53,652 nucleotides of DNA from 2-01-FULL-45-10 sp964450115 (GCA_964450115.1 CAYVCD010000002.1:1-53652); one strand, 5' to 3'; shown: positions 50,301 through 51,566, counted from the first letter of the stretch. A program made the numbers and translations. The notes: generated by a model from the sequence alone, not told the origin.

Positions 50301-51566
50301 AATATTACGGCGCCAGCAGAAACAGCCGAGTCAGATTTAAAAGCACCGCTAAAGATAAGCCTGCCATATGAGCAAATGAAGTATAAATCTATCGGTGCGG
50401 ATAGCCAGGTTTACCGATGGCAGCACGACGGCGAGGATAGGGTGATCAAGGTTTACGGACAGGCAACTCCCGAGCAGATCCGTACCTACCAGGACGTAAC
50501 TTTGCTGGCAAAAAATATTATGGAAAAAGAGACTAGTGATACGGTAAAGATACGCGGCAAAGAATACGCCGTAATTTACGAGGTTGTCCCTATTGACAAT
50601 ATATTTATCGATCAGAAAGGCGTAACCGTAGGAGAGAGCCGTTTTGTGGATGGCCGGTCTCTTATGTGGCTTCGAGACACTGATGCCAGTACGGCGATAA
50701 CAGAATTACTGAAGAAGAGGAATAAAGAGTTTTTCAGGCAAACGGGATGGGGCGGGGTCGTCTTGTTTCAGTCGTGCAATGTTATGATAGATATTTCGCC
50801 TCAAGAGAAGAAGGTGCGGCTGGCCATTACCGATGTATGCCCATCGATAAGCGCATTATCCAATGTCAAGGTAACGACGGCTCCGGAAGGCGGGAGCCTT
50901 TCAGTTGAGCCGGAGCAGTTCTTGCGGAATATTGTTAATACAAAAGAGCTTTCGCAAAACATGATAGAGGGAATACTCTCGGCGCTCTTCTCTAATAAAG
51001 AAGTTACATTTGCTTTCAATAAGAAGCTCAAGGGATTAGAATCGGCTCAGTTAAGGGCATTGGTAAGACAGTTGATCGCCTGGAAGGATGCGACAGGCCA
51101 GAAGAATCCCAGGATGAAGGCATTGCTGGCCAGATTCAATGTTTTCGAATACAACGATCTTAAAAAAGAGCTCGATAGCCGTGGCATAGATGTGAATGCC
51201 GGAAACGGCCTGATATTCGATTATGCTCCAAAACCACAGGACGGATCGGCAAATGCATTCGGTTCCGCGGTGAGGCCGGTCTATATAGTTGAAGAGGGCG
51301 ATTCGTTCCCCGAGAACTACTATTATCCATTACTGGAGATGGTGACTATCTCTGTCGCGAAAGAATTACTGCAGTGGAATGAGAGAGAGCTACGTGAAGC
51401 TCTTGCCGCTTCAAATATCACCGCGGACACATTCGGCATAGATGCGGCTATCGATGAGAAGCTCGGCATCCTCATATTCAAAGTCCTGCCCAAGATGGAG
51501 CGGTACGATAACGGTGATAGAATTGACCGCTACACCCGCCTCCTGCAATTCCTGCATTCAGCTTAA
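26328..51566 (+). CDS. 8412-aa multidomain giant protein with three sigma-70-type domains (giant gene 3)
   Basis: One uninterrupted 25.2-kb frame. ATG 26328 has AGAGGTG at 26314-26320 and overlaps the gene 2 stop. ATG 26424 would start directly at the hydrophobic segment MKIMATILIAAFIAQDIAWA but lacks a ribosome-binding site. Domain order (residues): hydrophobic N-terminus 33-52; duplicated membrane module 375-490; sigma-70 domain A 945-1240; winged helix; CheD-like 1480-1625; HAD 1760-2040; two LOG domains 2065-2480; three 101-aa repeats; sigma domain B 2835-3095; PLP enzyme 3143-3558; HAD; GT9; small-molecule kinase; nucleotidyltransferase; HAD; methyltransferase 5392-5623; unknown helical region; five 56-aa HTH repeats; five Cro/C1 domains; helical region; sigma domain C 7755-7980; kinase-like fold 8007-8185; unrecognised tail. 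Recurrent linkers separate modules. Whether it is processed, exported or membrane-anchored is unknown. I saw no frameshift or stop. Confidence 0.85.
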   Translation: MRNKYLSLKPGLNGLREASPRVATLIPTRAFLMKIMATILIAAFIAQDIAWANPEIGQGVPSKSSLQIPLMLGPMRAGDVGMLMEAKVQQIIRSIPLEELKERKYKLPIEERGIRFQITFSVDSSERLVANCTAPGKNPVKRKFVIKDDLTFATENEETPKEASSLPKFSEALAKMDAHMRESAFERARSDNYEYHFDENSPQFLLHAIFIYFGDTPVNDLSAIDIYLTVMAGQSDQKVNLAQSFNLLRGIIRTIHKDGELLPPRETFNKMSPESINAVIEKMLALRESHLKIIDESESKFKELIPDVEFAYDYLDYFRGRVVEFYDELAARYAALLAAKHAKKGKSGKSEYLGMLGAGLLQKLYDKVADHLITRYVIYLLRWQLSSPLIAPLVIYFGGGFAAVVLTNIIGGIVFFWLDKLILKEPGKLFSGWKDFAGEYLLYLARWQLTTPLIWIFTYYMGTGLSSAIYANIIGGLIFFWVDRRILRPSESSKKREDSLRRSGSGSVHERHLSDVPTPGAEPISDSPAELLRYKLDQEALWKSVNDPLAERKRGPPDRRVNLGGPAKKSSHPTITPVMRKRGQLIRKVKTRLHLLGLRPLAVNVVDEIARMASKDPSIEKLSFYMVINAAKANHIKLQSRTIDKDKRIAEIIRLARVFYRDNGRKPTARETVALINKEDPYAGCTYYNFMKWVEKNAIAYDKLGVFKQHAGLGGFVDEAIKKAKEIAGQTGSKKIRLADLREKLKLKPPAFANRVRSLKESSGVDLYDELSKAGFEIMRGASASTPPAKDAGRPSTRSAKRPDKNKPLYIPIAVVKTLIRRALRNDVVPDQYRATMSAGPKGLDRQRVENSIKEYEALMDFKSADHSRIDAAIDTLNALSRMDSKYYTLSLLRRAASVLDYEDKYRLKAMKNAARRLFGSIPDNLVFISSSPAINSKKNGSEPESEKIISDQVGRLINTAGQFPRLTAIGEVKLSVLYGLGDKSAGDTLATSNLRLVISIAKKHRGPRLQFQDLIQEGNIGLLTAVSRFKPQKGYKFSTYATYWIRQAIQRYVEDNKNHIRIPSFRYDRVNKFRKICEKKQIDPFDKKMDPSQIAKAIGWKVTEVKRMLEILSLMSTASLDSAPDGKNKHDIEFSYAANTVQNDQGPGILERQDVIDAIVKNTIELIRQRSRENKERDASVFILRILPVLLGTGKSVPTLKEMSMRFKISKERVRQIVNKCQTALEDALAYMGLKVEDLGMTKRRSVASDKGEPKEYHGPSAGRTSPIRLRSRNLPSAPARVKPRFKGSPYAVFLNLKKGSASVEELLGMISGGIKSAQTIEDDLRILRRAGVVASLRVKSRGPVFRIYGKIGKTKLASIESLLEGSYSPGNITKNSRGTGRQFVIRKLREIVLFDPARTARQSPEEIGREARTLLLKESLESLEATIMASMVDGKERTDLVKLIRARIKGVISGPSPARAEWDETRWTGSDTLPKRHSLAIPGAEDDIINTFTIGKGPRRLAEGGAIHCNYLFAYDPASKIGAAAHISLIDMDPLNDKDVESVSKGIRTLVETLQHAGANAAELRFTIVRKKDVAPIEELSLRTEAMLVNAFGKLGLINFNRSLVDNDSMVFLDLATGGISQEDRSVTNTKISADILKAIESDIAGFGLRTCLAKSALLIYILRSLGEEATLIGMFRKDEDMPFQYLVRTVRWGDRDISPFGGEADDYERTVPVPETDYERGLSSLREGGYLARADLEILNAYKKVVPNAFDIDDGTLIYAFDYDGTLADATGRMQDEISASLIARLKAGKKVVMITGRNTASLHHYFSSYIPLETLKRYHKNIIFMAELGTEVGRFNEDGELYVDRKNSMPLDSAKKRQIDAVCYEVLQKRGLHNIGGINTRILPHTNPGEYPKGKSIEIGLEKYGTVTIRFWEESLMHHMPGVVEDLRQGLVDIGFYVAASNAAIDISPIDKADAVKKLLSIIKDEDGEDIPLSSVAVCGDSQNDYAMLGMSVVKAIYVGNKEKKDLPAAVAANVHIPAKRGPDGVLEILRSGSFSAPTQGGEPAAMSKPEPEAQIARGVNTTKLSEELVAERKLIYDIHSRWPAAVTVFGSARIPESDPSFVKAKELGVALYRAGLSIRTGAGPSMMEAPFMGYLEERERSGAAKELWNTTQGIRIEGLQIEQHTTKFVEDNYSFDHFVTRKMGLYNNCRGIVVFPGGFGTVDELIEVWFRKIPMVLIGKSYWQPIIDAIYRSWAAKGWMELIEEKPLITDSIEEAVAHIRSSKKDLMIESREDMEAANEDIRSSLVTLETWQPAVTVMGQSELLDNVEADVLTEMTKELLAKGIPVRSATANHYLKVTLENAAGDKKDMLQAVLAVPKESALVPGPNRIVTHNLSNHHVLVTENSRAFVILPGRAKTLSRLFDLVTVMQTKKVKTRPIILVGSKFWQPIKDAIKDAALEYPSGQLINPEDADLLQIVDTAEEALRIINIVDAGSIVRDATRIARPGDMPPGPRNPRDRFFKQPPDEVSEAATNKTYKPVSPIGEDDIVTAFKKGWEYIWMRSTRKAKGRFLREAAKALKREPGVLIVNDLTYGLKRIWGHSASGLIIWTMKKFRIKNPTAAMKALKRYVGIKAVPWTRYGQPIGEDDIVTAFKKRWKHIWVRSTRKAKGRFLREAAKALKKEPGALTEPDLRNGLKRAWGRSANGLTNWAREEFDVRSSKAIMEELMRYAGIEPTSQSRRVIVEDITEKTILQHLKKRTRNIWLRSNRDAKRMAVLLLARERNKEPRKLNAKDFITPIPLFGNRSIGGIIHWARHHLGVQAGAMSSYLQAILDLKEYLGIEDTIVPKKRWEAKVEADWGEVCVILDKYEHLKTTEANVRTILKGCRFNNKETDLAMGREVQRGNPAAREAMMIVYETALDYPAAGFNRRYPDISVDEFKSAGRIALAGCVERYDPERGFVFITFIGYRSDSKRVFGRISGAMVDLVRKVHGTRRKGKVREVQGGALKDSKGKDVPYMGEVAEGDVARRKRTEKMAELSQGIADQIGAILSKSLKSRNKERNIEIFIANISGKPQWEIARQFNLTDSRVSQIVSQCRQILRNSKDILASNVVASGERIARPGDMPPGPRNPRDRFFKQSPDEYGVPSARMTPDKDTWQNTDPHREYSPAFSESIVLAFDNLKRDGAIQETPLIYMPALSRMAGKKVYLKDESHQHGGSFKIRGVAWRINEAIAEHIKGMVEDPSLCEKPFYIVTQTDGNHGVATIEATRLLIEKYKMIYPGIASGINKIEPIVFGIKNMPEVKKELMAKALSAYRKSVGLADRGMEDLEFANYAKAKEAREAFIAVNKERSAYIEHGGERIMAGHATAGLEIDGQLKMLGIGDDRKVAVLVPVGEGGPVGIGAGIKLNRKNAKAVIVQTSAYPAFVRTLQTGELVSNEPNPAPTIVLKGKNIVFEDGIAVDKPAPEAVSVAGSVIDAAVVVDSRSSLDRAAPILLRDLREATKNNTAVIGGTTSATAEALIQYHESLAALKEADVIVLFGTEGNVDPDLVEYIESRMRESGPSPYMEKNHDALANVQIIPAKESKYKTFIFDLGNVLRLFDNSRMAAGLKPYTHFSEAQILERLKSSEAKRLSSIGRIGNADFIKAIKEDLQLKDIDDETFVRIYNDIYTDIPQMFELLKKLKTAGYRIAILSDITKIHYEYTLATLPVRQYLDGFFASCELGVTKPNREAYLKVLSALDVRPEETVFIDDTPANADGAKKLNIAGVRFENFKVLLDELFKLGIASDMKAIKLRKLAVTGDDPEGAAPQAQNDEVSPNGPSPDTDASSATDRMTKESKVPERHRPSFGHLVWLRIRNIFERIKGRKINYVSVLKGLRKYGPKHILLITDFRDEKRRIGDLILFYTTFVKVLLGLYPDSDVTIVTSQPELWSKTNGRLKIIPQEMLINIARKDSAGMQAELKKVKEGLGIDLMINLDRHDMPAFRQAAKEVFPISFFANAGKGALLNTPDFEEDLPLLPWTDTFCKQLNIAGQGLDFEREALGSHQSDKRDILFDVTPKDREWLRSILGLGNNPILLLNIFSMREWKDWRNADEIAYFITTLVKEKKMKVVMPAPRSAEQQQLLIKISKLIPAEFKKGLIIPDRGSLQTLKLMIDASDYVVTVDTGVSHLAAALGKEPIVLYYRSFRNRTYFITLPWLPFATKKSKSYLTSAIPSAYPAGKILEKIDSQMLRKQAVKEAVMVNGCEVITNGKSEDLKLEIKGALGLRIEYDSVSDALAITRSGQVPYSIILNVKPAIDQKEKGERLWAYHRTKTKNFSYLDENKSNVEFSDRAYDNLVFAESGSVYLHAVAGLSVIKTKDGIKIYGGNYFNEAADRITDLLKGKQLIYRRPAHILERVREKTTENGVRDIVARYYGFEILRVSEITGGRAQGTVFLIETKDSRKYVFKFLGRDIKAAERLVQISGSLKEFFPAPIKVAMRDERIVNDVLINVNGEFAALEEYIESQRTGSYDREYYYSLGRRMAEFHERGKALIDMIGPGSGGSLRGSNAISAAMVKMELVIARNSLLVKAGLLNKPEEYFLKISDSLINESENMLNIDIEKILQNSPHRLLHNDLSRANVLKDDSGKLRFIDLETSGVGNRVLDFTLAIIGNAAYKPLEYVPGSLQELITGYNSYSDVPLTEDEVLAIKWHIIHRFLLQFMVDTIKNPIERDGHLDKLYNAFKSYCEECPISKAGGSKVRKEGMMLDADASLQKFGNDDQLTEVPPKRVPFAVNYPLDIFEEETPVGLSVFDNQDVLKQRLNDNIYYSQAPPDRRERIFQRILFLKNVLPSINKYFAANHPELEIINISLFGSYGYADDDASPSDIDFLVTVRGNIFALEEIQIDPQRDDFSKYLPSSVKSLGFSIKGDENLRTGAIDKTTSVRPQMQRIVLDRTVTTLRARHIVISGPNFREGRDLIKRNGLSHVSDLLFNAYIRLFAIDTLRGGSEAQRLRKVLARLYDAAIYMAYLYPSENVDPERIYQLRVKFVNGKAGQEEVINEWEAVKSIFDKIHTESSVVSDNSGVAGRIGTGHPKQLFAFDYDGTLATPGGRLSHNMLEQLAYILLAGHGVAIITARNKGWFSENNISVAASVMETIFRLRPAITESELNRCMEKMFMFTARGTEKYYYQFAGGTLNEKLDMNYSASFSSDDIAKIMDIIRAILRDKGIEEDLAEKEVVAVNRELSGAINIRISFKAGSKGMILKDEVANEIKEAFNKEKSLSSAAVEIFSRGIGINPKDKADALRHLMKNMGYSGIEYFGNDRDSGDKSAFELAQSCRTGLLVCTEVPGPERMLEFIKSYRGRSPPLLPLKILKNKKTKDFVLRRLGQYWTLTEFPVEWLGEIIEQLDNYSDNEEVALRVVQEKFPELIDKDSMFNKKLRAFRKIKVKNLAQRVSSFVSGPVFMDFGGRVTDFAREILQQNTSMQKVVVTDILPLDKQPDDPRIEFVTQPELFSTSMPPSSVDTIFVSMVLHHMDYLTRQRTFNHLYDILKPGGRLIIVEDSYPQNDGAAKQEDILMKEFLSFSAQEKFELLCFFDWFGNCLTRNRSKAMLTYAYEPMEYWEGLLYGLGMKKIESQFININLDRIDLVPPKALFVFEKNTVGLLPKPESPDMEKDESRGKDSLLMDKLPEPDHNPDEEGAMPESANPVASSDDEKPASDPRYKTLLAPEPGSPEEAYQRQVNLPGIGAPSRHSLRFRQSDDVSEPKPPTKMAGEEKLGVLVRDESHANVAATGKHRVIILTPRPNSGRHEREMKLNRIKHSRQLDSAIGGFFEEILPRAPQGTVMRREISWQERIGTALENPKLDGNKKIKGLSSGITSIIDPGTHKIKDINALLTLNANFYLANGLGDIFAYFQHISQNRHEYGFDIPREVSLPAYILYYFGFVWKNPKDPEDDVWKRYLRTIVRPVTYPSADQRREFRSKLTASLSEAGSLNPLGKIKDFDAFTRVDSVDFLMSNGSSSVYRSFKTARHGGKIQPTMWLNGWDGLVLYIFEELGFIGLKEWIKWLKQAFMSGDFMAADDIIMRLEAIFSRSADSLDREEAAVDAIRREMSQIRLGEATRLDDLFEKSNDPRKAIPGHIKRLQHYISAAQLSLSNRRTTPEQCGRLLDKAGYNRKILARLEEKVKTLEEIRKEIIARFGGEVKSENIWNPNHTAILIGQRRTLQNLKKQLPAVVRGLRKMAKGLPEPVYKRSEREILGISYLRSRALLTRLLSRLPPGVPARSDTLAAVTIGDREEVSPGMVAEAIKMCGGIPGINNDVLARGVSTQVAITFERARLFQKRLEEWNPEDHEFVTDPEIRDLEATINELERHFMPYFTRSIKVLESRQKGAFNERIDILKKQRREASKFIPDLKRLLALQAGDAQLPANSLAQQAAMTRNSPSVNNTAIPRSAERIIADINTRIENIVEDDDLGNMAKEMLQLHLLAEVKTIVDMLDNLKPFDQDGRLQEGLLSRLATAVRDRGFDPVEFLTSEDKMTPADRKILAAIGYLKEKRARISQKAIARRAGLNENTITRRMRANPKIDKAVKELLPGSVDKRILDAIDRLLKRGGRIIKKTIALEAGLDRYTITKRMKISPKIDRAIKDALLASIYRIIRDAIGHLKIKNVPINKEAIALEAKLGVSYMAKLMKSNPEIDKAVNDALPDSTDDKILAAIGYLKERRVQVSQNAIARRAGLNNKTIAKRMRANPKIDKAVTEVLPDSTDEKILAAIDRLRENGIPLTRISVSQKSGISKTTISYRTKANVEIGQALFEARHPDAKSQQAAPATSGGAERPAGDSHYMMLLPPEPGSLEEALDWVLKREPAGIGLPSRHSLRFRQSDDVGEPNDDGVSQNGTSPKASVLRKVAKMRTLTERLIALREEKKLSTAELANRSGISEQAIKKIEAGKVRWNISIAFIEKLADGLGVEADILDLRGISPIPKKILKKARKLPTVGERIRLLREYKGWSLQYLAKVSGISKMYIFIVEKNKRDTKPSRDILRKLARALCVSVKVLEAGSQRRKKLTKKFIAEVKTMPTIGNRLRALREYMGWSISELSRRTAAADKRAIHPSYIWAIEKGKAKIGSVPRPKTLNRLAHAFGLSATIFKINKLKSIPSETLKNIRALPTRGARLKAARHYMELTQEALAKKAGFNRTTVQRVEKDDGESKTPAHTIESLARALNIDAEVLAGPKIMPAHIIAKVMAEYPTRGGRMKAFRKYRRYSQDDTAAKTGIAPFTYKKIENDLVPIPRGMTIVRIAFAVGIYRNVFNVFPGEASQPSVSKNTKADLMKYEFATANEEDIADVRRRLITKLLDSSSERLAKSTICAMMQDAGDVEITPADVMQAMEEDSYLTSHKNFSGNGNGNGSADPAALAMTNTLISAESHIERAAKELRERKYILAKREYEQALLLVRTEKQLVVKAAQMIERASKGMADCEEAVSRFVRMRFVDEKEAIRKMQFILDQMVEVTRDRIRQESNEATEPEYYERITSDLMRYSGSLMTEMFKDTSAVERRLFAASIDNIRNEIQSYIVAIIRGLKEEQTGSYLRPAPPATGPAGERSTADPHYKTLPAPEPGSPEEAYQRQVNLPGIGTPSRHSLRFRQSDENMGKPKTPTVAQGAESADFRKYFNKVVETIWQADPAEREAAAVYFQKLASTSNKAREEIFAGLRARLNFQDPSEKAKAENMAIFYIVSQISPGGKKGIRNAMIKAKMKFLTEALPLAGREFFEMLPDVLVFKPESNVDEQMENLGNMDGITSASLKHHLLTPLGEIKFGVLRGYEGLSDMAIDNLVKNNQRLSLSRAMIFYYMDDCVIPLNELMAWCNKVLVHAAKKWDPCRGIRFSTYAYEAINRTTSRLRRKEKDRREKEVVLSDDVWGVPDYWPTDVAQEVEDFEEITLLRQALAALPETERTIMEWYYGINLPADLSVKGGGGMTIEQIGERLGLTYAQVKKRRTVVEKGLKELFERKPRPQQLVWLDKRFVDKNNITAPAETAESDLKAPLKISLPYEQMKYKSIGADSQVYRWQHDGEDRVIKVYGQATPEQIRTYQDVTLLAKNIMEKETSDTVKIRGKEYAVIYEVVPIDNIFIDQKGVTVGESRFVDGRSLMWLRDTDASTAITELLKKRNKEFFRQTGWGGVVLFQSCNVMIDISPQEKKVRLAITDVCPSISALSNVKVTTAPEGGSLSVEPEQFLRNIVNTKELSQNMIEGILSALFSNKEVTFAFNKKLKGLESAQLRALVRQLIAWKDATGQKNPRMKALLARFNVFEYNDLKKELDSRGIDVNAGNGLIFDYAPKPQDGSANAFGSAVRPVYIVEEGDSFPENYYYPLLEMVTISVAKELLQWNERELREALAASNITADTFGIDAAIDEKLGILIFKVLPKMERYDNGDRIDRYTRLLQFLHSA
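26351..26419 (+). promoter_or_regulatory. Long hairpin between gene 2 end and gene 3 hydrophobic segment
   Basis: AAAGCCCGGG (26351-26360) pairs perfectly with CCCGGGCTTT (26410-26419). Inside are GGGAAGCTTCCC (26374-26385) and GAGT-AGCG-ACTC (26389-26400). GGGTTG (26367-26372) and CAACCC (26407-26412) offer a competing stem. Four Ts follow, then the in-frame ATG at 26424. It resembles the terminator-type hairpins before giant genes 1 and 2. If ATG 26328 is used, it lies inside the coding sequence. Confidence 0.6.
27450..27795 (+). other. Duplicated two-helix membrane module
   Basis: Two tandem copies: RYVIYLLRWQLSSPLIAPL...NIIGGIVFFWLDKLIL and EYLLYLARWQLTTPLIWIF...NIIGGLIFFWVDRRIL. Each has two hydrophobic helices and the invariant RWQL, NIIGG and FFW blocks. 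This would anchor the rest of the giant protein in the membrane, contrary to simple secretion. Confidence 0.75.
28060..28680 (+). other. Lysine-rich helical, HTH-like region of giant gene 3
   Basis: Residues about 578-785 are strongly basic and helical. A stretch like NGRKPTARETVALINKEDP is followed by CTYYNFMKWVEKNAIAYDKL, and later by KKIRLADLREKLKLKPPAFA. The pattern suggests small DNA-binding helical modules related to the 101-aa repeats further on. No family is recognised. Confidence 0.35.
29160..30045 (+). other. Sigma-70-family domain A (RpoD/RpoS-like) inside giant gene 3
   Basis: Residues about 945-1240 contain region 2 almost intact: NLRLVISIAKKHRG, FQDLIQEGNIGLLTAV, and YKFSTYATYWIRQAIQR, which is the -10-recognition and melting segment of group 1/2 sigma factors. 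Region 3-like helices follow, and region 4 has TLKEMSMRFKISKERVRQI, the -35-recognition helix. Aromatic melting residues are kept. In family terms this is a full sigma factor of normal size embedded in a giant polypeptide. Confidence 0.88.
30180..30395 (+). other. Winged-helix-like segment after sigma domain A
   Basis: The sequence around SPYAVFLNLKKGSASVEELL, then SAQTIEDDLRILRRAGVV and VKSRGPVFRIYGKI has the helix-turn-helix-wing pattern of small winged-helix DNA-binding domains. It is short and judged by eye. Confidence 0.4.
30765..31195 (+). other. CheD-like deamidase fold
   Basis: GGAIHCNYLFAYDPASKIG then AAAHISLID resembles CheD (receptor glutamine deamidase). The candidate catalytic pair C1511 and H1528 has the same 17-residue separation as C27 and H44 of Thermotoga CheD. 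The family threonine six residues before the cysteine is glutamate here, so specificity or activity may differ. No chemotaxis genes are nearby. Confidence 0.55.
31210..31590 (+). other. Possible transglutaminase/cysteine-peptidase-like segment
   Basis: FGLRTCLAKSALLIYILRSL followed by GEEATLIGMF looks like the cysteine-helix and following strand of transglutaminase-core domains, where a Cys at the start of a helix precedes a long-side-chain strand. A clear catalytic His-Asp pair is not evident. It may instead be a linker fold between the CheD-like and HAD domains. Confidence 0.25.
31600..32445 (+). other. HAD phosphatase domain 1 (Cof/phosphomannomutase-like)
   Basis: Motif I is YAFDYDGTLAD, motif II is VVMITGRN, and motif IV is VAVCGDSQNDYAMLG. 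A large cap insert lies between motifs II and IV. This is a complete type IIB HAD hydrolase of about 280 residues, followed by an acidic/Pro linker. The substrate is unknown; sugar phosphates are typical for this subgroup. Confidence 0.8.
32520..33180 (+). other. LOG-family (TIGR00730-type) domain, intact copy
   Basis: VTVFGSARIPESDP, then LSIRTGAGPSMMEAPFMGY, then FPGGFGTVDELIEVW match the Rossmann-fold LOG family. PGGFGTVDELIE corresponds to the PGGxGTxxE active-site motif of cytokinin-nucleoside 5'-monophosphate phosphoribohydrolases and nucleotide-monophosphate nucleosidases. Confidence 0.8.
33205..33760 (+). other. LOG-like domain, degenerate second copy
   Basis: VTVMGQSELLDN, then VLVTENSRAFVILPGRAKTL, then IILVGSKFWQPIKDAI parallels the preceding LOG domain (VLIGKSYWQPIIDAI). 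The active-site motif PGGFGTVDELIE is replaced by PGRAKTLSRLFD, so this copy is probably non-catalytic. LOG enzymes dimerise, so an intact/degenerate tandem could mimic the dimer. Confidence 0.65.
33778..33866 (+). repeat. Linker repeat A, copy 1
   Basis: Encodes a Pro/Arg-rich linker with core PGDMPPGPRNPRDRFF. About 74 bp are repeated with only two mismatches at 35629-35709. It separates the LOG pair from the 101-aa repeats. Confidence 0.85.
33906..34815 (+). repeat. Three tandem 101-aa helical repeats
   Basis: Copies start near 33906, 34209 and 34510, a 303-bp period. Copies 1 and 2 share IGEDDIVTAFKK and STRKAKGRFLREAAKALK at near-identical DNA level (about 55 bp identical). Copy 3 is diverged but keeps the W(L/V)RS, WARxxF and LKxYLGI pattern. 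They are basic, helical, probably nucleic-acid-binding modules directly preceding sigma domain B. Confidence 0.75.
34820..35612 (+). other. Sigma-70-family domain B (FliA/WhiG-like)
   Basis: Residues about 2835-3095. DPERGFVFITFIGYR followed by ISGAMVDLVRK corresponds to the FliA-type region 2 (FDPxRGxKFxTYxxxRIRGAMLDxLR). The C-terminal helix-turn-helix EIARQFNLTDSRVSQIVSQC corresponds to region 4.2. Region 3 is short and lysine-rich. It is less canonical than domain A but recognisable. Confidence 0.8.
35629..35709 (+). repeat. Linker repeat A, copy 2
   Basis: The second copy of the PGDMPPGPRNPRDRFF linker, nearly identical in DNA to 33778-33866. It lies between sigma domain B and the PLP-enzyme domain. 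Confidence 0.85.
35755..37000 (+). other. Fold-type II PLP enzyme domain (threonine dehydratase/diaminopropionate lyase-like)
   Basis: KDESHQHGGSFKIRG holds the candidate PLP lysine K3205. QTDGNHGVA is the substrate/phosphate loop (SAGNHAQG in relatives), and VPVGEGGPVGIGAGI is the glycine-rich phosphate-binding loop. The approximately 410-residue length is complete. The QTDGNHG variant and the opening resemble diaminopropionate ammonia-lyase more than biosynthetic threonine dehydratase. The exact substrate is uncertain. Confidence 0.8.
37036..37640 (+). other. HAD phosphatase domain 2 (HAD-IA type)
   Basis: Motif I FIFDLGNVL, motif II IAILSDITK, motif III lysine in GVTKPNREAYL, and motif IV VFIDDTPANADGAKKLNIAG. 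A small helical cap lies between motifs I and II. About 200 residues, complete. Motif I has Asn where the second Asp usually stands (DxGN), as in many IA members. Confidence 0.85.
37714..37760 (+). repeat. Linker repeat C, copy 1
   Basis: Encodes NDEVSPNGPSPD. The DNA contains GGTGTCCCC, a short spacer and GGACCGTCCCC. A related segment recurs at 46881-46921. The GGGGACxxTCC/GGGGACACC character resembles small palindromic repeat elements. Confidence 0.5.
37890..38960 (+). other. Glycosyltransferase family 9 (heptosyltransferase-like) domain
   Basis: HILLITDFRDEKRRIGDLIL at the start and DYVVTVDTGVSHLAAALGKE then PIVLYYRS at the nucleotide-sugar-binding end match GT9 enzymes of lipopolysaccharide core assembly (DTGxxHLAAALGKP). 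The linker preceding it is basic. In relatives this is a cytoplasmic, inner-leaflet activity. Confidence 0.7.
39480..40480 (+). other. APH/choline-kinase-like phosphotransferase domain
   Basis: An N-lobe with GGRAQGTVFLIETKDSRKYV and the lysine in VFKFLG is followed by the catalytic loop LLHNDLSRANVL (HxDxxxxN; D4599) and the metal site FIDLETSGVGNR. This is the aminoglycoside phosphotransferase / homoserine kinase II fold, about 300 residues. The substrate is unknown. Confidence 0.75.
40720..41450 (+). other. Nucleotidyltransferase-fold domain
   Basis: LFGSYGYADDDASPSDIDFL is the GS...DxD signature of pol-beta-type nucleotidyltransferases. A helical C-terminal part follows (FNAYIRLFAIDTLRGG). 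The spacing between GS and the two Asp is within the family range. The substrate (protein, antibiotic or RNA) is unknown. Confidence 0.7.
41500..42310 (+). other. HAD phosphatase domain 3
   Basis: FAFDYDGTLATPGG (motif I), VAIITARN (motif II) and YFGNDRDSGDKSAFELA (motif IV), with a cap region of about 160 residues between. It is the same subtype as HAD domain 1 and opens identically (DYDGTLA), so the two probably arose by duplication. Confidence 0.8.
42500..43195 (+). other. Class I SAM-dependent methyltransferase domain
   Basis: VFMDFGGRVTDFAREIL corresponds to motif I (the SAM loop, with D-F-G-G in place of D-x-G-x-G). VVVTDILPL follows in strand 2, and SVDTIFVSMVLHHMDY then LKPGGRLIIVEDS gives motifs for the catalytic face and post-II. 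The substrate is unknown. Confidence 0.75.
43380..43515 (+). repeat. Linker repeat B, copy 1
   Basis: Encodes APEPGSPEEAYQRQVN, then PSRHSLRFRQSDD. About 104 bp are repeated with about four mismatches at 49060-49163 and in diverged form at 46735-46885. It joins the methyltransferase to an unrecognised helical region. Confidence 0.88.
43560..45835 (+). other. Unrecognised long helical region of giant gene 3
   Basis: About 760 residues with no recognised motif. The first part (to about 44400) is mixed, with aromatic-rich stretches such as NANFYLANGLGDIFAYF. The rest is strongly helical with coiled-coil-like heptads (KTLEEIRKEIIARF, RDLEATINELERHF) and Lys/Arg/Glu richness. It may be structural. 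Confidence 0.5.
45841..46680 (+). repeat. Five tandem 56-aa helix-turn-helix repeats
   Basis: Five copies with a 168-bp period, following the pattern (D)xKILAAIGYLKEKR, then IARRAGLNxxTIxxRM, then ANPKIDKAV. Copies 1 and 4 are most alike; 2, 3 and 5 have diverged. IARRAGLNENTITRRM is a typical HTH recognition pattern. Similarity of neighbouring copies suggests repeated duplication. Confidence 0.85.
46735..46885 (+). repeat. Linker repeat B, copy 2 (diverged)
   Basis: Encodes PPEPGSLEEALDWVL, then PSRHSLRFRQSDD. The ends match copies 1 and 3, while the middle is replaced. It separates the 56-aa HTH repeats from the Cro/C1 array. Confidence 0.8.
46881..46921 (+). repeat. Linker repeat C, copy 2
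   Basis: Encodes NDDGVSQNGTSP, related at DNA level to 37714-37760 (GGGGTGTCCC, spacer, GGAACGTCCCC). It directly follows linker B copy 2, so linker elements can be stacked. Confidence 0.5.
46945..48165 (+). repeat. Array of five Cro/C1-type helix-turn-helix domains
   Basis: Five XRE-like units of roughly 85 residues start near 46950, 47200, 47450, 47720 and 47960. Examples are LREEKKLSTAELANRSGIS, LREYKGWSLQYLAKVSGIS, and ARHYMELTQEALAKKAGFN with VQRVEK. Each ends in a helix like LARALNIDAEVL. Unit 3 carries an insertion. DNA-level similarity between units is low, so the array is old. Repressor-like binding is the family function; the targets are unknown. Confidence 0.88.
49010..49175 (+). 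repeat. Linker repeat B, copy 3
   Basis: Nearly identical to copy 1: APEPGSPEEAYQRQVN and PSRHSLRFRQSDE, with about 104 bp shared. It precedes sigma domain C. Confidence 0.88.
49590..50265 (+). other. Sigma-70-family domain C
   Basis: LLTPLGEIKFGVLRGYEGLS resembles sigma region 1.2. KKWDPCRGIRFSTYAYEAIN then RTTSRLRRKEKD is a region 2-like segment (KFSTYA in canonical factors). LAALPETERTIMEWYYGI then TIEQIGERLGLTYAQVKKRR is region 4 with the HTH. The core of region 2.1-2.2 is diverged, so it may bind RNA polymerase weakly or not at all. Confidence 0.75.
50345..50880 (+). other. Kinase-like fold near the C-terminus
   Basis: YKSIGADSQVYRWQHDGE followed by RVIKVYGQ looks like a glycine-rich loop and the ATP-lysine strand of protein-kinase-like folds. 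SCNVMIDIS and RLAITDVCP could be the catalytic-loop Asn and the metal-binding Asp. The usual HxD is not present. It may be a pseudokinase or a divergent small-molecule kinase. Confidence 0.45.
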
